Of a stretch of DNA of 64,000 nt, positions 9,481-21,424 are shown piece after piece. The stretch comes from Thalassia testudinum (Eukaryota > Streptophyta > Magnoliopsida > Alismatales > Hydrocharitaceae). Position 1 is the stretch's first letter; each line of letters begins with the position of its first letter. The notes below the pieces were generated by a model that was not told the DNA's origin, ran no database searches, and saw only the letters and a program-made list of their open reading frames with translations. Where the stretch lies: NCBI GenBank assembly GCA_037157565.1, contig JAZHRO010000013.1:34352501-34416500 (forward strand). Direction: 5' to 3'. The position numbers and the translations under genes are program-made.

Positions 9481-12284
9481 CTCTGTATATTAAGTATACT
9501 CCTACAGACATAAGCTCTATACTAGGCTATATATGTAAATAGGTAGTATATATATATAAACTGTATAACTAACTCTGTAAATATATTGTATACTGTAAAT
9601 TAGGTATCTGATTTAGTTCAGACAGTATGTACATTAATTATATAACTATCTATAAATTAAACTAATTTATATGTATTATTAGACTAACTAAATCATTAGA
9701 TAGTATAAATAAGGAAACTAAACTATAAAACTGTATATATCTATGCATATGTAGATTATAAGTAAATAAAATCCTGTACCTTAATTTAATCCTTTATACA
9801 TAATAAATAATGAATTTATTAAGTTAATAGCTAAGTTGTTAAATTAAATTAGATAAATTAGTAATTTAGAGTTATAATTAAGTTAATTGAATCTGTATAC
9901 TTAGACTAATATACCTTAAGTAATTTAAGCTAATTGAAGTATATTTATACCTGATTATATTTTTCTAACTTAATTTATAAGTAAAACAGTCAAAACTGTT
10001 ATTTAAATGTAAATAACACAGAAAGTAATTCAGAAAAATATAATAAAACTGTCTACAAAATACTTATACACGTATTCTAACTCTGTATAAGGTCAATTAG
10101 ACCATATAGTAGCTAATTTATAAGTAATTAAATAATAAAACACCAAAATCAGTGTGTAAAAATAGTATATTTTAGCGAATTTATTTATATAGTAAATCTA
10201 ATTAAAATTTCAAATTAATTGAACAGTTGTATAATATTATGTAAATACTTCATTTTCCATAATTTATTTTTATTTTTAAATAAATTATGGCCCTCGAATT
10301 GAGGGCCAAAATCTGCTTCAGCATACAGCTGCGCACGTTTTTCAACGTAGATGTGGCGCTCGAATAGCGCCACATTGTGCGTTGTAAAACACGTGCAGCA
10401 GTATAAGTTGAATTCCTTCCTAAGTAGCGTAGTCGTCACGAGCGCCGGGTGCCCGAAACAACATACACTATATACTGAGCATGCATTTTGAACATTTGAT
10501 TGTGGGGCCGGGGGCCCGGTGAGGTGTGTGTGTGCGGGGGCTGAGAAGGCCCTGATCGGAGTTTGATAAAACATAATTAAGCGGCCTAATGAGAATTAGG
10601 GCGCGCTTAGTAGAGATTTGGTCCCACCCTCTGAGTGCTGTGTATCCCTCGAAAAGTGTGCCCTCAAATTAAACACATTTTTAATTAATTAAAGAGAACT
10701 AATGACGGTAGTTAATTACCTCTACGCCGCAGTTTGTGAAATCTATTAAGGCAGAATTAAAATAAAGAAGAAGAAGAATAACAGAAGAAGATTAGTGTGG
10801 AGTAAGAGAGAGAGAGAAGATGTACATACGAAGGTGAATACAAATACAAGAGAAATATATATATATATATATATGTATACGTAGTATAGTCAATTACTTT
10901 TATGTAAATAAACTCATACATTTACTAACAGAATAAAACGTCGCCATAGTCGTCGCTATAGACCCCAGTTTCCCTCCTTAAGTTTGTATATAGTATTTTC
11001 TGGGATCTAACGACGCTTACATCTGTCATTATAACTATTGTATGCGTTACTGTAGGTATCAGATTAGTAAGTTAAGTTAGTATACTATGTAATCTTAGTT
11101 GATAGTATACTTTTATGTAAGAATTAATACTATAACTTGTAAAGAGATAGTTTAAAATATAGTGATAAATTGTTTGGTGCTTGTTTATAGTTAGTTTTTG
11201 CGAGCATTGCGATTAATTCTTTGTGAGTAGGCAAACCATATCTACATTCATTCATTCTTTATTAGATATAAAACTTCTTTTTGGAATTAAAGGATCATTT
11301 TGAGATCAAAGAGCGATGTAATTCAATAATTTCCTCCCAATGAACGACCTGGAATAAAATCAATAAAAATTAGATAAGTAAATAATAATGGTTGTAATGA
11401 CTGGCATCCTATACAACTCACTACAATGACACTAATGGTGTTTTCAACCATCAATCATACATTACACCACATAACCATTCCATTACACACTCGTGGAAGT
11501 CTTCCGCGTCACCTGGGGCTTGCGCCTGGAGCTGAAGAGGCTTGGAGCAGCTTGCGAGCTTGCTCCAAGCTTGTCGTTAATGGCGGCGAGGGGGCGTGAC
11601 CTGAAAACACTAAAATGGCCTCGCGGCCACGTCAGAAAGCTCAGGGAACTTCGCTAGAGCGCGGCGAAGGCGGTGCGGGGGTCGGCGTGGCGTGGGGAGG
11701 TCGGAGTGTGCGTGCCTAGGGCACACTGTGTGCGTGAGAGTGGGTGTGTCCGGGGGGTGTTCTGGGTGTGTGGAGTGGTGGTGTGAGTGGGGGAAATGCT
11801 TGAGTATAGTGAGGGGAAGCTTATGGGCTTGTCGGCAAGGGGTGGGATGGCCTGTGGAGGTGGAGCGACCTCCCCGGAGTTGGTGGCCGGAGGTGAAACA
11901 GATGGAGGTGGTAGTGGCAGTGGAGGGGTTAAAAGTGACAATTTAAGAGGGGAAAATTAAGAGGAGAGTAAGAGGGAGAGTTTGACCTATTTAACTGACG
12001 AAGGGGGGGGAGGAGGCGCCTGGCACGTGTTTTCCGACGTCGGAGACGAAGGTGCCCAGAGGGGAGTAACGACGACGAGGAAGAGGTCGGGAAGGCGCCA
12101 GCTGGTGCGACCTAGCGCGGGAAGATGAGGCGGAGTGAGCTCTGCTGCAGGTATGGCAGTAGGGCGACGAAAGGAGGAGGAAGGGCCGCCGGAGCCTACG
12201 GGCGTTTGACCGTGGGAGGAGACGAAGTTTGGGGGGAATCCTCGGCCAAATCAGGCTTGCTTGAAACGGCTGCCCCTGCCGCTT

Positions 12285-12292
12285 CTTATAAA
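12285..12292 (-). promoter_or_regulatory. TATA box of Athila 3' LTR
   Basis: TTTATAAG is read on the minus strand, with the same octamer in the other LTR at 23348-23355. The hairpin at 12362-12397 lies 70 bp upstream. Confidence 0.55.
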
Positions 12293-12361
12293 GGTGTTGT
12301 CTTGGAGAGGATCTCGAGGGGGTGACGTGGGGAGCTCGCTGGAGAATGGTCGAAAATCAGA

Positions 12362-12397
12362 CCCATGCCTTTCGTGCTCTCGCACGAGAGGCATGGG
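12362..12397. promoter_or_regulatory. Hairpin upstream of TATA, Athila 3' LTR
   Basis: Arms CCCATGCCTTTCGTGC and GCACGAGAGGCATGGG pair over 16 bp with one T-G mismatch, around a TCTC loop. Equivalent hairpins with different but self-complementary arms lie at 23425-23460, 52006-52040 and 52949-52983. Confidence 0.7.
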
Positions 12398-13217
12398 CAA
12401 CTGCAGGTCAAAGGGGAGGGTCTCTACGAAAGAGGACGACGTAGGGAACCCCCCTTTCGTTCCTGAGAGCGGCCCCCATACCCTACGCGGCGCCATCCTC
12501 CGCGCAAGGTCGCCGAAGGTATGGGTGCCTACGTGGGGTGGCAGAGGGGCCGTTCTGCAAAGAACGAAAAAGAATATAGGGGGCTAAATGCAAGGGTTCA
12601 AAAAGATAAGGGTCAAAAAGTAATTTAAGAGGACCAATTTGTAAAGTCGGTCAAAATGGTCTTCTCTTAGGCCCAAATTTTTGTACCAACCTAATTTAGG
12701 CCTAAGGAATCTAATGGTGAGGTTCGATTTTAGGTTTGACCATGTTTGACCAATCAATTTGCACAAAACCCAAGTTAGGTCAAAAATTAGGCATGGTTCT
12801 CAATCTAGGTCAAGATAAGTCCCAAAGGCCAAATTGAAGGTTATAAGCCATAGAGAATATTTTTTTATGAATTTTAGAGGGTTTAGTTTATTTTTATCCT
12901 ACATGGAACCTCGTGAATTAAAGCGGGTTTATTTCAGGGTTACCGAATGTCATTTAATTCCTAGAAGTTGCTATAACCCTTTTCAGATCAGATCATCCCA
13001 CTTCTTCCTTATTAAGCTCATTTGACTTGTGTTTAGACCCTTAGATACCCTGTTTGTGTACTGCATTGGCAAAATTACAGTTTTACCCCTTATGACTTGT
13101 TTTATTCTTCAATTTAGAATTCTCTGAGTTAGGCTTTTCTTTAGGTTTTGTAGGAGCTTTTGCACACTTATTTAGATCAAATTGTACTAGTTAGGGTTCA
13201 TGATGAAGCTCTTATCA

Positions 13218-14788
13218 TGTCCCCATGCCTAGCTTTTGCTAGTCCCTTAGCAAAATTTTAAGGTTTTAACCTTTATTCTAGACCATGAATTTCTTATCAA
13301 GTTTAGATAAGTGTTTTTTCTCTTGTATCCTTGATTAGGTCAGAATGCCAATCATAGGCCTAAAAGGTACTATAGTACCAACCAAGATCCAGATCTGTCT
13401 ATCTTTAGCCTCAGACTTTAGCAAAGGTTTTTAAGGCCTACAGGAACTAACCTAAGGTTTATTGGACTTCATGGTTAAAGTACCTGTACTTGCGATAATT
13501 TTAGCCTTGGTTCAGTCCGCAGTGCGTTTTGTAAGAGAGAGACAGAAGATTTATATGTTTGGAGAGTTTTCTCTCTCTTTTTCTTTTTAATTCTAAGCTA
13601 GGATTGGCTTCACAACACGATTTGTATCGGATTCCTTGTCCCCATCATTAATCCTCAAGGGTTCCTTGCAGTCGATGCTTCGAGATAGCACCGCCCATGG
13701 TAACTCCCAGAACCCTGACTTTCGAGATTTCGAAATAATCCCGTCCATGGTGTTCCGTGGCCGAATTCAGACCCTGACAATTGACACATCGTGATAATGC
13801 CATCCATGGAATCTGAACCGGCAGAGTGCTTACAAGCCCCCAGTCGGATATGTAAATATCCTAAGAGACAAGCACTGAGGGGATATGTTGTTACGCATCT
13901 TTGAGGGGAATTTCCCACCTCTCTACGCTGGGAACTCGTCCAAATCAACTTGTGTTGATCGACTGCTCCTAACCTAAGTGACTTTTCAAAATATTTTCAA
14001 ACACTTTTGTGTGATTTTGATACTTATGCTTACTAAACTAGACTGTGTGTGTGAATTTGGGTGCATAGGTTACTGAGTCTCATAAACCAAAAGTTAGTTA
14101 ACGAGGCCGAATACTCCCTAAGCCTTGGACCTAATACTTTAGCTTTTCATTTTCCTCAACCTCTTGAGGAATATCTAGATCTTAATGGGTACTAAGAGTC
14201 TATCCAAAATTGCTTAAGATTTACATTCTTACTAATCTTGCTGTGCACTTTCCTTTTCTTTTCCTGATGTGGTCTAGAACTTGGGTTAATTCCTTAATTT
14301 CTTACTAATGACTATCTCTTTTCTTTCATTTTGTGCTCCATTTTATCATTTTTGTTCTTTTTCTCCTCCTCCACAAGAATTTCTTTCCTCCTCTAAATTT
14401 TTTTTTAATTTTTTTTCATTTTTATGGTGTTTTTGGCATATGTGAATTTTTTTTGTTGAAACCTTTTCTTATGAGTTTTTATTCATTTTGCACTTTCATA
14501 CCCCCCCATGCCTAAGATTTGCAATGTCCTCATTGTAAATTAGGAAAGTTTTTTATTTAGCTTGGTTCATGCATTAGGACAGGTATTTTGGTGAGTGGAT
14601 GGGTCAGGGTGACCGTTGCGGACGATTTCTAATCTCAGATGCGAGCATCCGAGGTGGAGTCGACTGTCCTAAAGGATGAACCTAAACTGCAAAAAAGTGT
14701 CAGAAAAGGTTTCAGGTTTTGGGGAAAGAATGACAGGTTGCCTCCCGTTAAGCACTGAGTTTTACGCCATCGGCTGGGCACAATAAGC
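13218..14788 (-). other. Athila 3' non-coding region, no env
   Basis: This lies between the integrase end (14789) and the 3' LTR. Some Athila elements carry an envelope-like gene here. I find no frame longer than about 100 codons with env-like features such as a signal peptide, spaced cysteines or a transmembrane end. The minus-strand 97-codon frame at 13655-13948 is unrecognised. The part next to the LTR reads ATGGGGACA on the minus strand, a weak polypurine tract. A T-rich stretch fills 14330-14490. Confidence 0.7.
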
Positions 14789-16242
14789 TCAGGGAGAATG
14801 GAGGATAAATGAAGACTCAGCCAAATCTATAGAAATTACATCAATGAACAGTTTGAGTCTTTGACTGTTCATGATGAAAGGCTCGGAATCGTAGCTGGGA
14901 GGACTGATTTCGACTGCTCCATTTCCAAAAACTTGTCGGACAAGATACAGTCCGACCCACTTGGATCGTAATTTCCCAGGGAAGAGTTTGAGTCGGGCAT
15001 CGAAGAGTAGGACCTTCTGACCAGGGTGGAAGATCTTTCTAGATATGTGCTTGTCATGGAAGGCTTTAACCCGCTCTTTGTAGATTCGCAAGTTCTCATA
15101 CGCATCAAGGCGTAATTCATCGATCTCGCTAATCTGAAGCTTTCTATGGGTTCCAGCCTTAGAAAGATCTAGGTTGCAACTTCGTACTGCCCACTAGCCT
15201 TTGTGCTCCAGTTCGACGGGAAGGTGACACGCCTTCCTGTACACCAGTCTGAAAGGAGACATGCCTAATTCGATCTTGTGGGCAGTCCTATAAGCCCACA
15301 AAGCTTCCGGAAGTCGGGACGACCAATCTTTCCTGTTAGGTCGAACAGTAACCTGCAGGATTTTCTTGATCTCCCGATTTGATACCTCAGCTAGACCTTT
15401 AGTTTGGGGGTGGTAAGGAGTAGAGATTCAGTGAGACACCCCGTCTTTGGTCATCAGTGACCTGAACTGAGCATTCGTGAAATGGGTCCCTCCGTCAGAG
15501 ATGATTGCACGAGGAATCCCGAACCGTGAAAAGATATTCTGATGAATGAATTTGATAACGATCTTGTGATCACAGGTTCGGGTCGGAATGGCTTCGATCC
15601 ATTTGGACACATAGTCCACAGCGAGCAAAATTTACTCGAAGCCGTCCGAAACAGGAAAGGGACCCATAACATCAATCCCCCAAATATCGAAGATCTCACA
15701 CACGAGAATCGGCTACAAAGGCATCATGTCGCGATGGCTCATGTTGCCCAGAGTTTGGCAACGACTACATGCCTTACAGTGTCTATATGCGTCTTTGAAG
15801 ATAGTGGGCTAGTAAAAGCCACACTGGAGGATTTTTTATGCAGTTTTGTGCCCAGAAAATGGCCATCGCATGCCTAGTCATGGCAGAAGGAGAGAATGTC
15901 ATTGACTTCGCCCTCCGGGACACATCTCCGGATGATTTGGTCAGCACTTATGCAGAAAAGGTACGGGTCTTCCCAGATGTAGTACTTGTCATCAGAGCGC
16001 AACTTGTCTTTCTTGGCCTTTGGCCAATCAGACGGGATCTGACGAGATGCTAGGTAGTTTACTATATCAGCAAACCATGGAAGCTTGGTACCAATAGTCA
16101 ATAAATGCTCATCAGGAAAATGCTCCGTGATGGGTCCAGAAGGGGAGATGATTTCAGAAGGAAGGCGAGACAAATGGTCAGCTACCACATTCTGTCTTCC
16201 CGCCTTGTCGAGAATCTCGAGGTCGAATTCTTGTAACAGCAA
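14789..16242 (-). pseudogene. Broken Athila integrase
   Basis: Integrase joins the cDNA to host DNA. The first part (16242-15874) continues from RNase H: LEILDKAGRQNVVADHLSRL, then a spacer and the start of the zinc-binding region (IIRRCVPEGE, FCHD). The core is seen in 15428-15699: VDYVSKWIEAIPTRTCDH, then GIPRAIISDGGTHFTNAQF with the second catalytic Asp intact. The C-terminal part (15091-14789) has FHPGQKVLLFDARLKLFPG and SKWVGLYLVRQVFGNGAVEI, typical of Athila. The frame changes between 15874 and 15628, and stops occur at 15428 and between the core and C-terminal parts. Inactive. Confidence 0.8.
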
Positions 16243-16248
16243 GATCCA

Positions 16249-17526
16249 TCAGATTAATCGAGGCTTCGCATCCTTCTTGGCAAGGAGATGCCTCACAGTT
16301 GTATGATCCGAGTAGATGATGACATGGGAACCTAGGAGATAAGATTGGAATTTTTCGAGGGCAAATACTATGGCTAGCAGCTCTTTCTCCATAACCGTAT
16401 AGTTACGTTGAGCCTCGTCAAGTGTCTTGCTAGCATAGTAGATGACCACGGGTTTCCCATCAATCTTCTGCCCCAGAACCGCTCCTACAGTGTAGTCAGA
16501 TGCATCGCACATAATCTCAAAGGGTTGAGACCAATCAGGGGATTGTAGGATTGGGGCTTGGGTGACTCGGTCACGAAGGTTCTCAAAAGCTTGAGTGCAT
16601 TCCTTGGAAATTTCAAAGGGTACATCCTTGGAGAGAAGAGTAGTCAGGGGGTGCACGATTTTCAAGAAATCAGGAATGAAACGACGTTAAAAATCGACGT
16701 GCCCCAGAAAAGAACGGATGTCCCTGATCAAGCTAGGCATAGGAATTCAAGAAATCAGATCAACCTTGGCTCAATCCACTTGGATGCCTTTCTCCGAAAT
16801 TAAGTGACCTAGGACTATCCCCTCAGGCACCATAAAGTGGCTCTTTTCCCAGGAAAGAACCACATTTACGTCGATGCAACGCCTGAGTATATGAACCAAG
16901 TGCTGGAGGCAATCATCAAATGATGCCCCGAAAACTAAGAACTCATCCATGAAGACTTCCAGATAATCACCTACCATATCAGAGAATATGGCAAGCATGC
17001 ACCGCTGAAAAGTTGCGGGTGCATTGCAGAGACGGAAAGGCATCCTTCGGAATGAGTATGTCCCGAAGGGGCAGGTGAATGTGGTCTTCTCTCGGTCCTT
17101 AGGATGAATAGCCACTTGGTTATAACCAGAGTACCCGTCAAGAAAGCAGAAGAATCTATTTCCCGCTAATTTCTTGAGAATCTGATCAATGAATGGTAGT
17201 GGGAAATGATCATTCTTCGTGGGGGAATTGAGTCTTCGGTAATCTATGCAGACTCTCCACGAGTTGGCTATACAGGTAGGTATGACTTCTCCGATTTCAG
17301 TCGTAATGGTGGTGAGTCCTGCCTTTTTAGGCACAACCTGAATTGGGCTCACCCAACGACTGTCGGAGATCGGGTAGATGATCCCTCCATCTAACCACTT
17401 AATGATCTTCATTTTCACGACCTCCTGTAGATTGGGATTCAAACGTCTTTGCATTTCCCGGGAAGGTCGTGCGCCCTCTTCAGAATAAATACGGTGTGTG
17501 CAATAAGAGGGACTTATTCCAGTCAA
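16249..17526 (-). pseudogene. Broken Athila reverse transcriptase and RNase H
   Basis: Copies element RNA into DNA and removes the RNA. RT lies at 17526-16771: RRLNPNLQEVVKMKIIKWLD, ISDSRWVSPIQVVPKK, WRVCIDYRRLN, FCFLDGYSGYNQVAIHP, then LEVFMDEFLVFG. The catalytic pair should be FMDD, but the second Asp is Glu (GAG at 16942-16944). RNase H lies at 16665-16249: [53 protein letters not shown]. Between them (16770-16666) the thumb, including IRDIRSFLGHVDF, is interrupted by stops. All parts are in one frame, so the damage is mostly point mutation. Confidence 0.85.
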
Positions 17527-17589
17527 GTCATCGAGAGTCCATCTAATGGCTCTGCGATGTTGCAGGAGAACAGTAATCAGACAGGATTC

Positions 17590-19059
17590 CTAATCAGGTG
17601 TGAGTATGGAGTTTATAATCACAGGAAATGTCTGATTAGAACCCAAGAAGACATATTTCAAATGATCGGGAAGGGGTTTGAGTTCAAGAATGGGGTTATC
17701 AGCAGCAGCGGGTGGTTTAGAGTGAGTGTGAGGTACAAGGATAGGAGTTATGGGTTTGTCTATCTCGATGTTTGCCTCCTCTAATTGCGGTTCAAGATTC
17801 TTGTGTGGTTGATAAGGAATGATCACATTGCCCCCAAGTTGTGGTTCATCAACCAGAGCTCTAACATCACAGATTTGTTCCATGACACCGCAATTGATCC
17901 CTTGTTGGGCCTTAAAGATATCAATTTTGAGAGTCTGATTCCCAAATTTCAGTTCTATTTGGACCTCCTCACAACTTATGTTGGCCCTTGCAGTGGCCAG
18001 AAAAGGTCTCCCTAGAATGATTGGTGTATCCCTTAAGTTCTCAAGTGCATCCATATCTAAGACTATGAAGTCCACAGGGAAGTAAAAATCCTACACCCTT
18101 GCAATAACGTCCTCAAGAATCCCTTTTGGTGACTTGATAGATCGATCTGCTAACTGTAGTGTCACCTCGGTCAGTTTCAGCTCAGATTCTTCTAGGTGGT
18201 TGAGTAAGGATGTGGGTATCAAGTTTATGGAAGCACCTAAATCTAGCAATGCTCTGTCAAATTGGGTTTCACCGATCTTGCATGAAATCAAGGGAGTGCC
18301 TGGGTCTTTTGCCTTGGGTGGGAGTCTGCTCAGGATTACAGAGCTAGCTTGCTCTGACAATACAATTGGACTCCCACTCTTTGTTCTCGGCTTACGCTGA
18401 GGTGTACACACGTTTTTCAAAAATCGTGCGTAAATCGGTACGTGGCGGATTGCATCCATCAAGGGGATGTTTATTTGGACCTGTTTAAAGAGCTTGACCA
18501 GGTCCTCGTCAGGAGCCACGTATTTGGTTGTCTTCTTTCCCTTGGTCAAGGCCTCGGGAAATGGAACCTTGGTTGGTTCCTCTAGGATAGGTCCAGGTCT
18601 TTGATCAGGGATAGGGATGGGAACATCCTGGATTACTGTCCTAGGGTTTAGGTTACTACCAGGTTTGGAGTGGTCTGGATAAGGTGGATCTTGGGTCTCC
18701 TTACCACTACGGGTGGTTATAGAATTAAGTCCTGCCTGGTTCTGGTTGGGAGTTGGTAGAATGGGTTGCTGCTGTTGATAACCCGCATAAGAAGTTGAAG
18801 CTTCCATCCCGTCAGGTGAAGGAATAGAAGGGGCCTGATAATTCATGTGTGCTTGGCTTCGGTTTGGGTTCATAACGCGTCGCTGGGTCGGCACGCTATT
18901 AGGGTTGGGAAGAGGCTGAGAAGGAAGCGTGCCTGGTTGGCGAGAATTCGCCAACTGGGCCAGTTGGTTTCGAACCTCTGTGATTTCGTCCTTATGTTGC
19001 TTTTGAATAGCCGCATTCGTTCTCTGAATGTCAGCCAAAGTCTGGAGGATGAGGGACAT
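17590..19059 (-). pseudogene. Athila gag C-terminus and protease, broken
   Basis: One frame runs from 19059 to 18091, then, after a TAG where CAG is likely, from 18075 to 17590. The first part is the proline/glutamine-rich gag end (DIQRTNAAIQKQHKDE, NSITTRSGKETQDPPYPDH). The protease begins near KIGETQFDRALLDLGASINL. DLG rather than DSG/DTG is, to my knowledge, usual for Athila-like proteases, so I do not call it a defect. Next come TLQLADRSIKSPKGILEDVI and PIILGRPFLATARANI, the protease C-terminal signature. The tail (LEPQLEEANIEIDKPITP) is a linker towards RT. The TAG at 18091-18093 and another at 17590 prevent a full polyprotein. Confidence 0.8.
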
Positions 19060-19155
19060 TTGGTCTTGGTTTGGCCCGAATGGATAAGTAGGGTTGGGCC
19101 GAGGCTGAGGCGTCTGGTAACGATGAGGTGCTTGTGGACGGGGCTGAAAGGGTGG

Positions 19156-20484
19156 TCATGGATTATGGGAATTCCCCTCCCATTGAAAGTTAGGGATGGT
19201 TTCGCCATCCAGAATTGTCGGTATTGGAAAATGGGTCATTCTGGATGGCATTGAGGTCCTCGCAGGCCTGAGGAGCCTCAGAAAAGTCAGAGAATGGGGG
19301 AGTAGAGCTCCCCCGGCTAGTATAGAAAGGGTCGGAGGTTCCTCCGATCCGAGGGTCAGATGGGGGTGGATACGAGTCCACCCCAGGAGAAGGTCGGTGG
19401 AAAATGTTCTGCACAGTCTCCCTTGTGGGCGGAGGCTGTGCAAAGGAATTCTGCGTAGAGGTAGCTCGCTGCAAGTGCTAAGTCAGCTCATCCACCTTCT
19501 TCTCAATAATAGAGACCTTGTCCAATCGACTGGCCATCAATTCCAGGTCGACTAATGCGGACAGGCCCTCCGTTTCATGTGCTCCCCTAAGGTTCGTCAA
19601 TGCGCGAGTATTCGTCCTGTCGAATAGTCCCATGGAGTCATTATTGATGGAGTTCTCGCACATATTCTCAAGAATCTCCCACACGGTATCTTCATGCTGA
19701 CCCATGATATTGCCTCCGCAAGTTGCATTGACGAACAGTCTAATATCCTCACGGAGTCCCCTGTAAAAAGACTGGACTTGTTCCCATTTAGGAACTCCGT
19801 GATGGGGGAACCTTCTCATGAGATCCTGAAAGCGATCCCATGCCTCATGAAGAGGTTCTCCCGTCTGTTGCATGAAGTGAGTAATCTGATGGCGCAAGGC
19901 ATTGGTCCGACCAACGGGGAAGAACTTCTTCAGGAACTCGGATGAAGTTCCTCCCAAGTGTTGATTAGACGGGTCTGGGTCTGATACCAATGGGCTGCCT
20001 TGTCCATAAGGGAGAAAGAGAACATCTTCATGAGTAAGATATCCCGATTATGCGCATCTGACCCGAAAGTCTGGGCCAGATGCTTTAGCTCTTTGATGTG
20101 CTGGAAGGGCTCTTCAGAATTAAGCTCATGAAATTTAGGTATGGAATGAATCATGTTGGGCTTCAGTTCAAAATAAGGTCCTCCAGTCGGGATTCTGACT
20201 TGAGGCTCAATAGCCACCGCAGCAAGATTATAGTGATCTCGCATCATGGGACGCTGCGGTGGGTTCATGAAGTTCTGGAATAGGTCATTGAGTCGCTGGA
20301 GCTTGTGCTCAAGATTGTTCTCTTCCTCAACTGGCTGAGCCATTGTGGAAGAAGAAGGTGAGTTGGGTTCGAAATCAGAGGAGAGGTCTATGTGAAGAGT
20401 TGGTTGCACAAACAAGGGCACCGAGGCTTGGCCTCGGAGAGAGTGAATTTCTAGAGGAGGTTTCAAGGACCTCCTACCAAACAT
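19156..20484 (-). pseudogene. gag: Broken Athila gag
   Basis: Gag builds the particle. The first open part (20484-19930) starts MFGRRSLKPPLEIHSLRG. A second ATG at 20343 (MAQPVEEENN) is equally possible. The core reads PPQRPMMRDHYNLAAVAIEP, FELKPNMIHSIPKFHELNSE, EPFQHIKELKHLAQTFG and FSFSLMDKAAHWYQTQ, all Athila-type. A frameshift near 19940-19980 moves to the frame continuing SSEFLKKFFPVGRTNALRHQ, GEPLHEAWDRFQDLMRRFPH and WEQVQSFYRGLREDIRLFVN. A stop follows KKVDELT at 19478, then a Q/P-rich region to 19156. No clear CCHC knuckle is visible. Frameshift and stops make it non-functional. Confidence 0.8.
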
Positions 20485-21405
20485 GCACTAATGGATTAGA
20501 CAAGTTTAGCAAGTGCTGAACCCAATCAAGACACCCACAATGTTGGGTGACTATAGAGGTTCGGGGCAGATGGACCCCTTGATCAGAAGGTTGTCCACCT
20601 GAGAATTACCTGGGCAGCCAAAGAGGGTGAGTCCCGCGAAGACCCTTACACGGTAGAGTGCCCCCACGAGTTACAGGGTTTCCCCCACCCGACCTCTCCT
20701 GTCACTGAGATTCCAGGTAGACAAGAATGGGGACCTTGACCTCTTAAGTCTACCACTTTTAGTTAGGATCAAGGTGCTTAGGGTTTCACTTGAACTTCAA
20801 TCTTTTGAGTGCAAAGAGTGACATAAGTTAAAGGTTGGTTGATCCAAGGGATCAACTTCACCTATTAGTTCCTTTGAGAGCTTATTAGGTCTTGTCTTTT
20901 AGGGTTCCAGTGTTTTTAAGAGCCAAATTTCCTAGGGTTTCTCTTGATAGATGTTTTCAAGCAATGGCTTAGGCACACTTCTTTTGGGGATTCTCAATTC
21001 TTGATTAAAAAGTGTGTCTCTAAAATCCTAGCTTTGAGTCTTAAGTTGGCTCTAATTGGACAAGTTAGTTGCCTCAAGATTAAGTAATTAGGGCTCAAGC
21101 AAGAAGGTTTTAGCCCTAAATACCTTTAATGGATGTGCAGATAGAATGTATTGAAATTGAAAACAGGCAGCTTTTGTGATTTACTAGGTATGAAAGACAA
21201 GTTACTCCTAAATTACTTTTTTTTTCTTTTTTCTTCCTCTTTAGAATTTCAGGGGCTTTAAGAGGATAGAAAATTACTTGTCCTTGGTGTGGTTGTTGTG
21301 TAGCTGCTTGTTTCCTTCTTGTTTTCCTGTTCTTGCACAATAAAAGAGAAGAGATTAAGTTAGTAGTAAAACTTGTGAATAAAAATTTTCTAGAATGGCC
21401 GTTGC
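20485..21405 (-). other. Athila 5' leader
   Basis: About 0.9 kb lies between the primer site and gag. It is mixed sequence with no recognised gene. The minus-strand frame at 21116-21415 (99 codons) is lysine-rich and unrecognised. A T-rich run occupies 21215-21240. Confidence 0.6.
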
Positions 21406-21424
21406 TCCTCGGCAACGGCGCCTA
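21406..21424 (-). other. Primer binding site, tRNA-Asp type
   Basis: On the minus strand the site reads TAGGCGCCGTTGCCGAGGA. The tRNA-Asp site used by Athila and related elements is TGGCGCCGTTGCCGGGGA, so the match is nearly complete. It lies 4 bp from the inferred LTR end (21429), which fixes the direction and the 5' LTR. Confidence 0.85.

Larger units (their letters stand above)
4560..11485 (+). mobile_element. 6.9-kb LTR-like insertion inside the Athila 3' LTR
   Basis: The intact LTR copy reads straight through GGGCACACTCGTGG, while this copy is split there. CACAC lies on both sides (4555-4559 and 11486-11490). The insert starts TGATGAGTGGCTACTCATCA, the terminal palindrome seen on other Athila-type LTRs here. 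It ends ...CCATTA, or CCATTACA if one CA unit of the CACACAC run was lost. It carries a TATA box (7673-7680), a purine-rich tract (10760-10830), and CCTCCCAATGAACGACCTGG with AATAAA near 11332-11357, about 150 bp before its end. That is the order of an LTR. I find no gag or pol, and no repeat of its start near its end. I read it as a very long solo LTR. A second motif of this kind, TTGGACGACCCTAG near 8460, suggests a further nested piece I could not delimit. Confidence 0.6.
11486..13217 (-). mobile_element. Athila 3' LTR, inner (U3) segment
   Basis: This resumes the LTR broken at 4559 and matches 22564-24281. It ends at 13217 in CTTATCA, the minus-strand TG start of the LTR. Its order on the minus strand is terminal palindrome (13217-13201), AT-rich U3, the paired-arm hairpin (12397-12362), the TATA box (12292-12285), then a G-rich leader. 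Open frames here (such as 11654-11941) are proline-rich or biased LTR translations and not genes. Confidence 0.85.

Noticed and set aside
13218..14788. Envelope-like gene of the Athila element
   Set aside because: No long frame, signal peptide or transmembrane end is found in this interval.
18300..18320. Protease active-site loss (DLG instead of DSG)
   Set aside because: Athila-like elements commonly carry DLGAS at this place as far as I know, so it is not clear damage.
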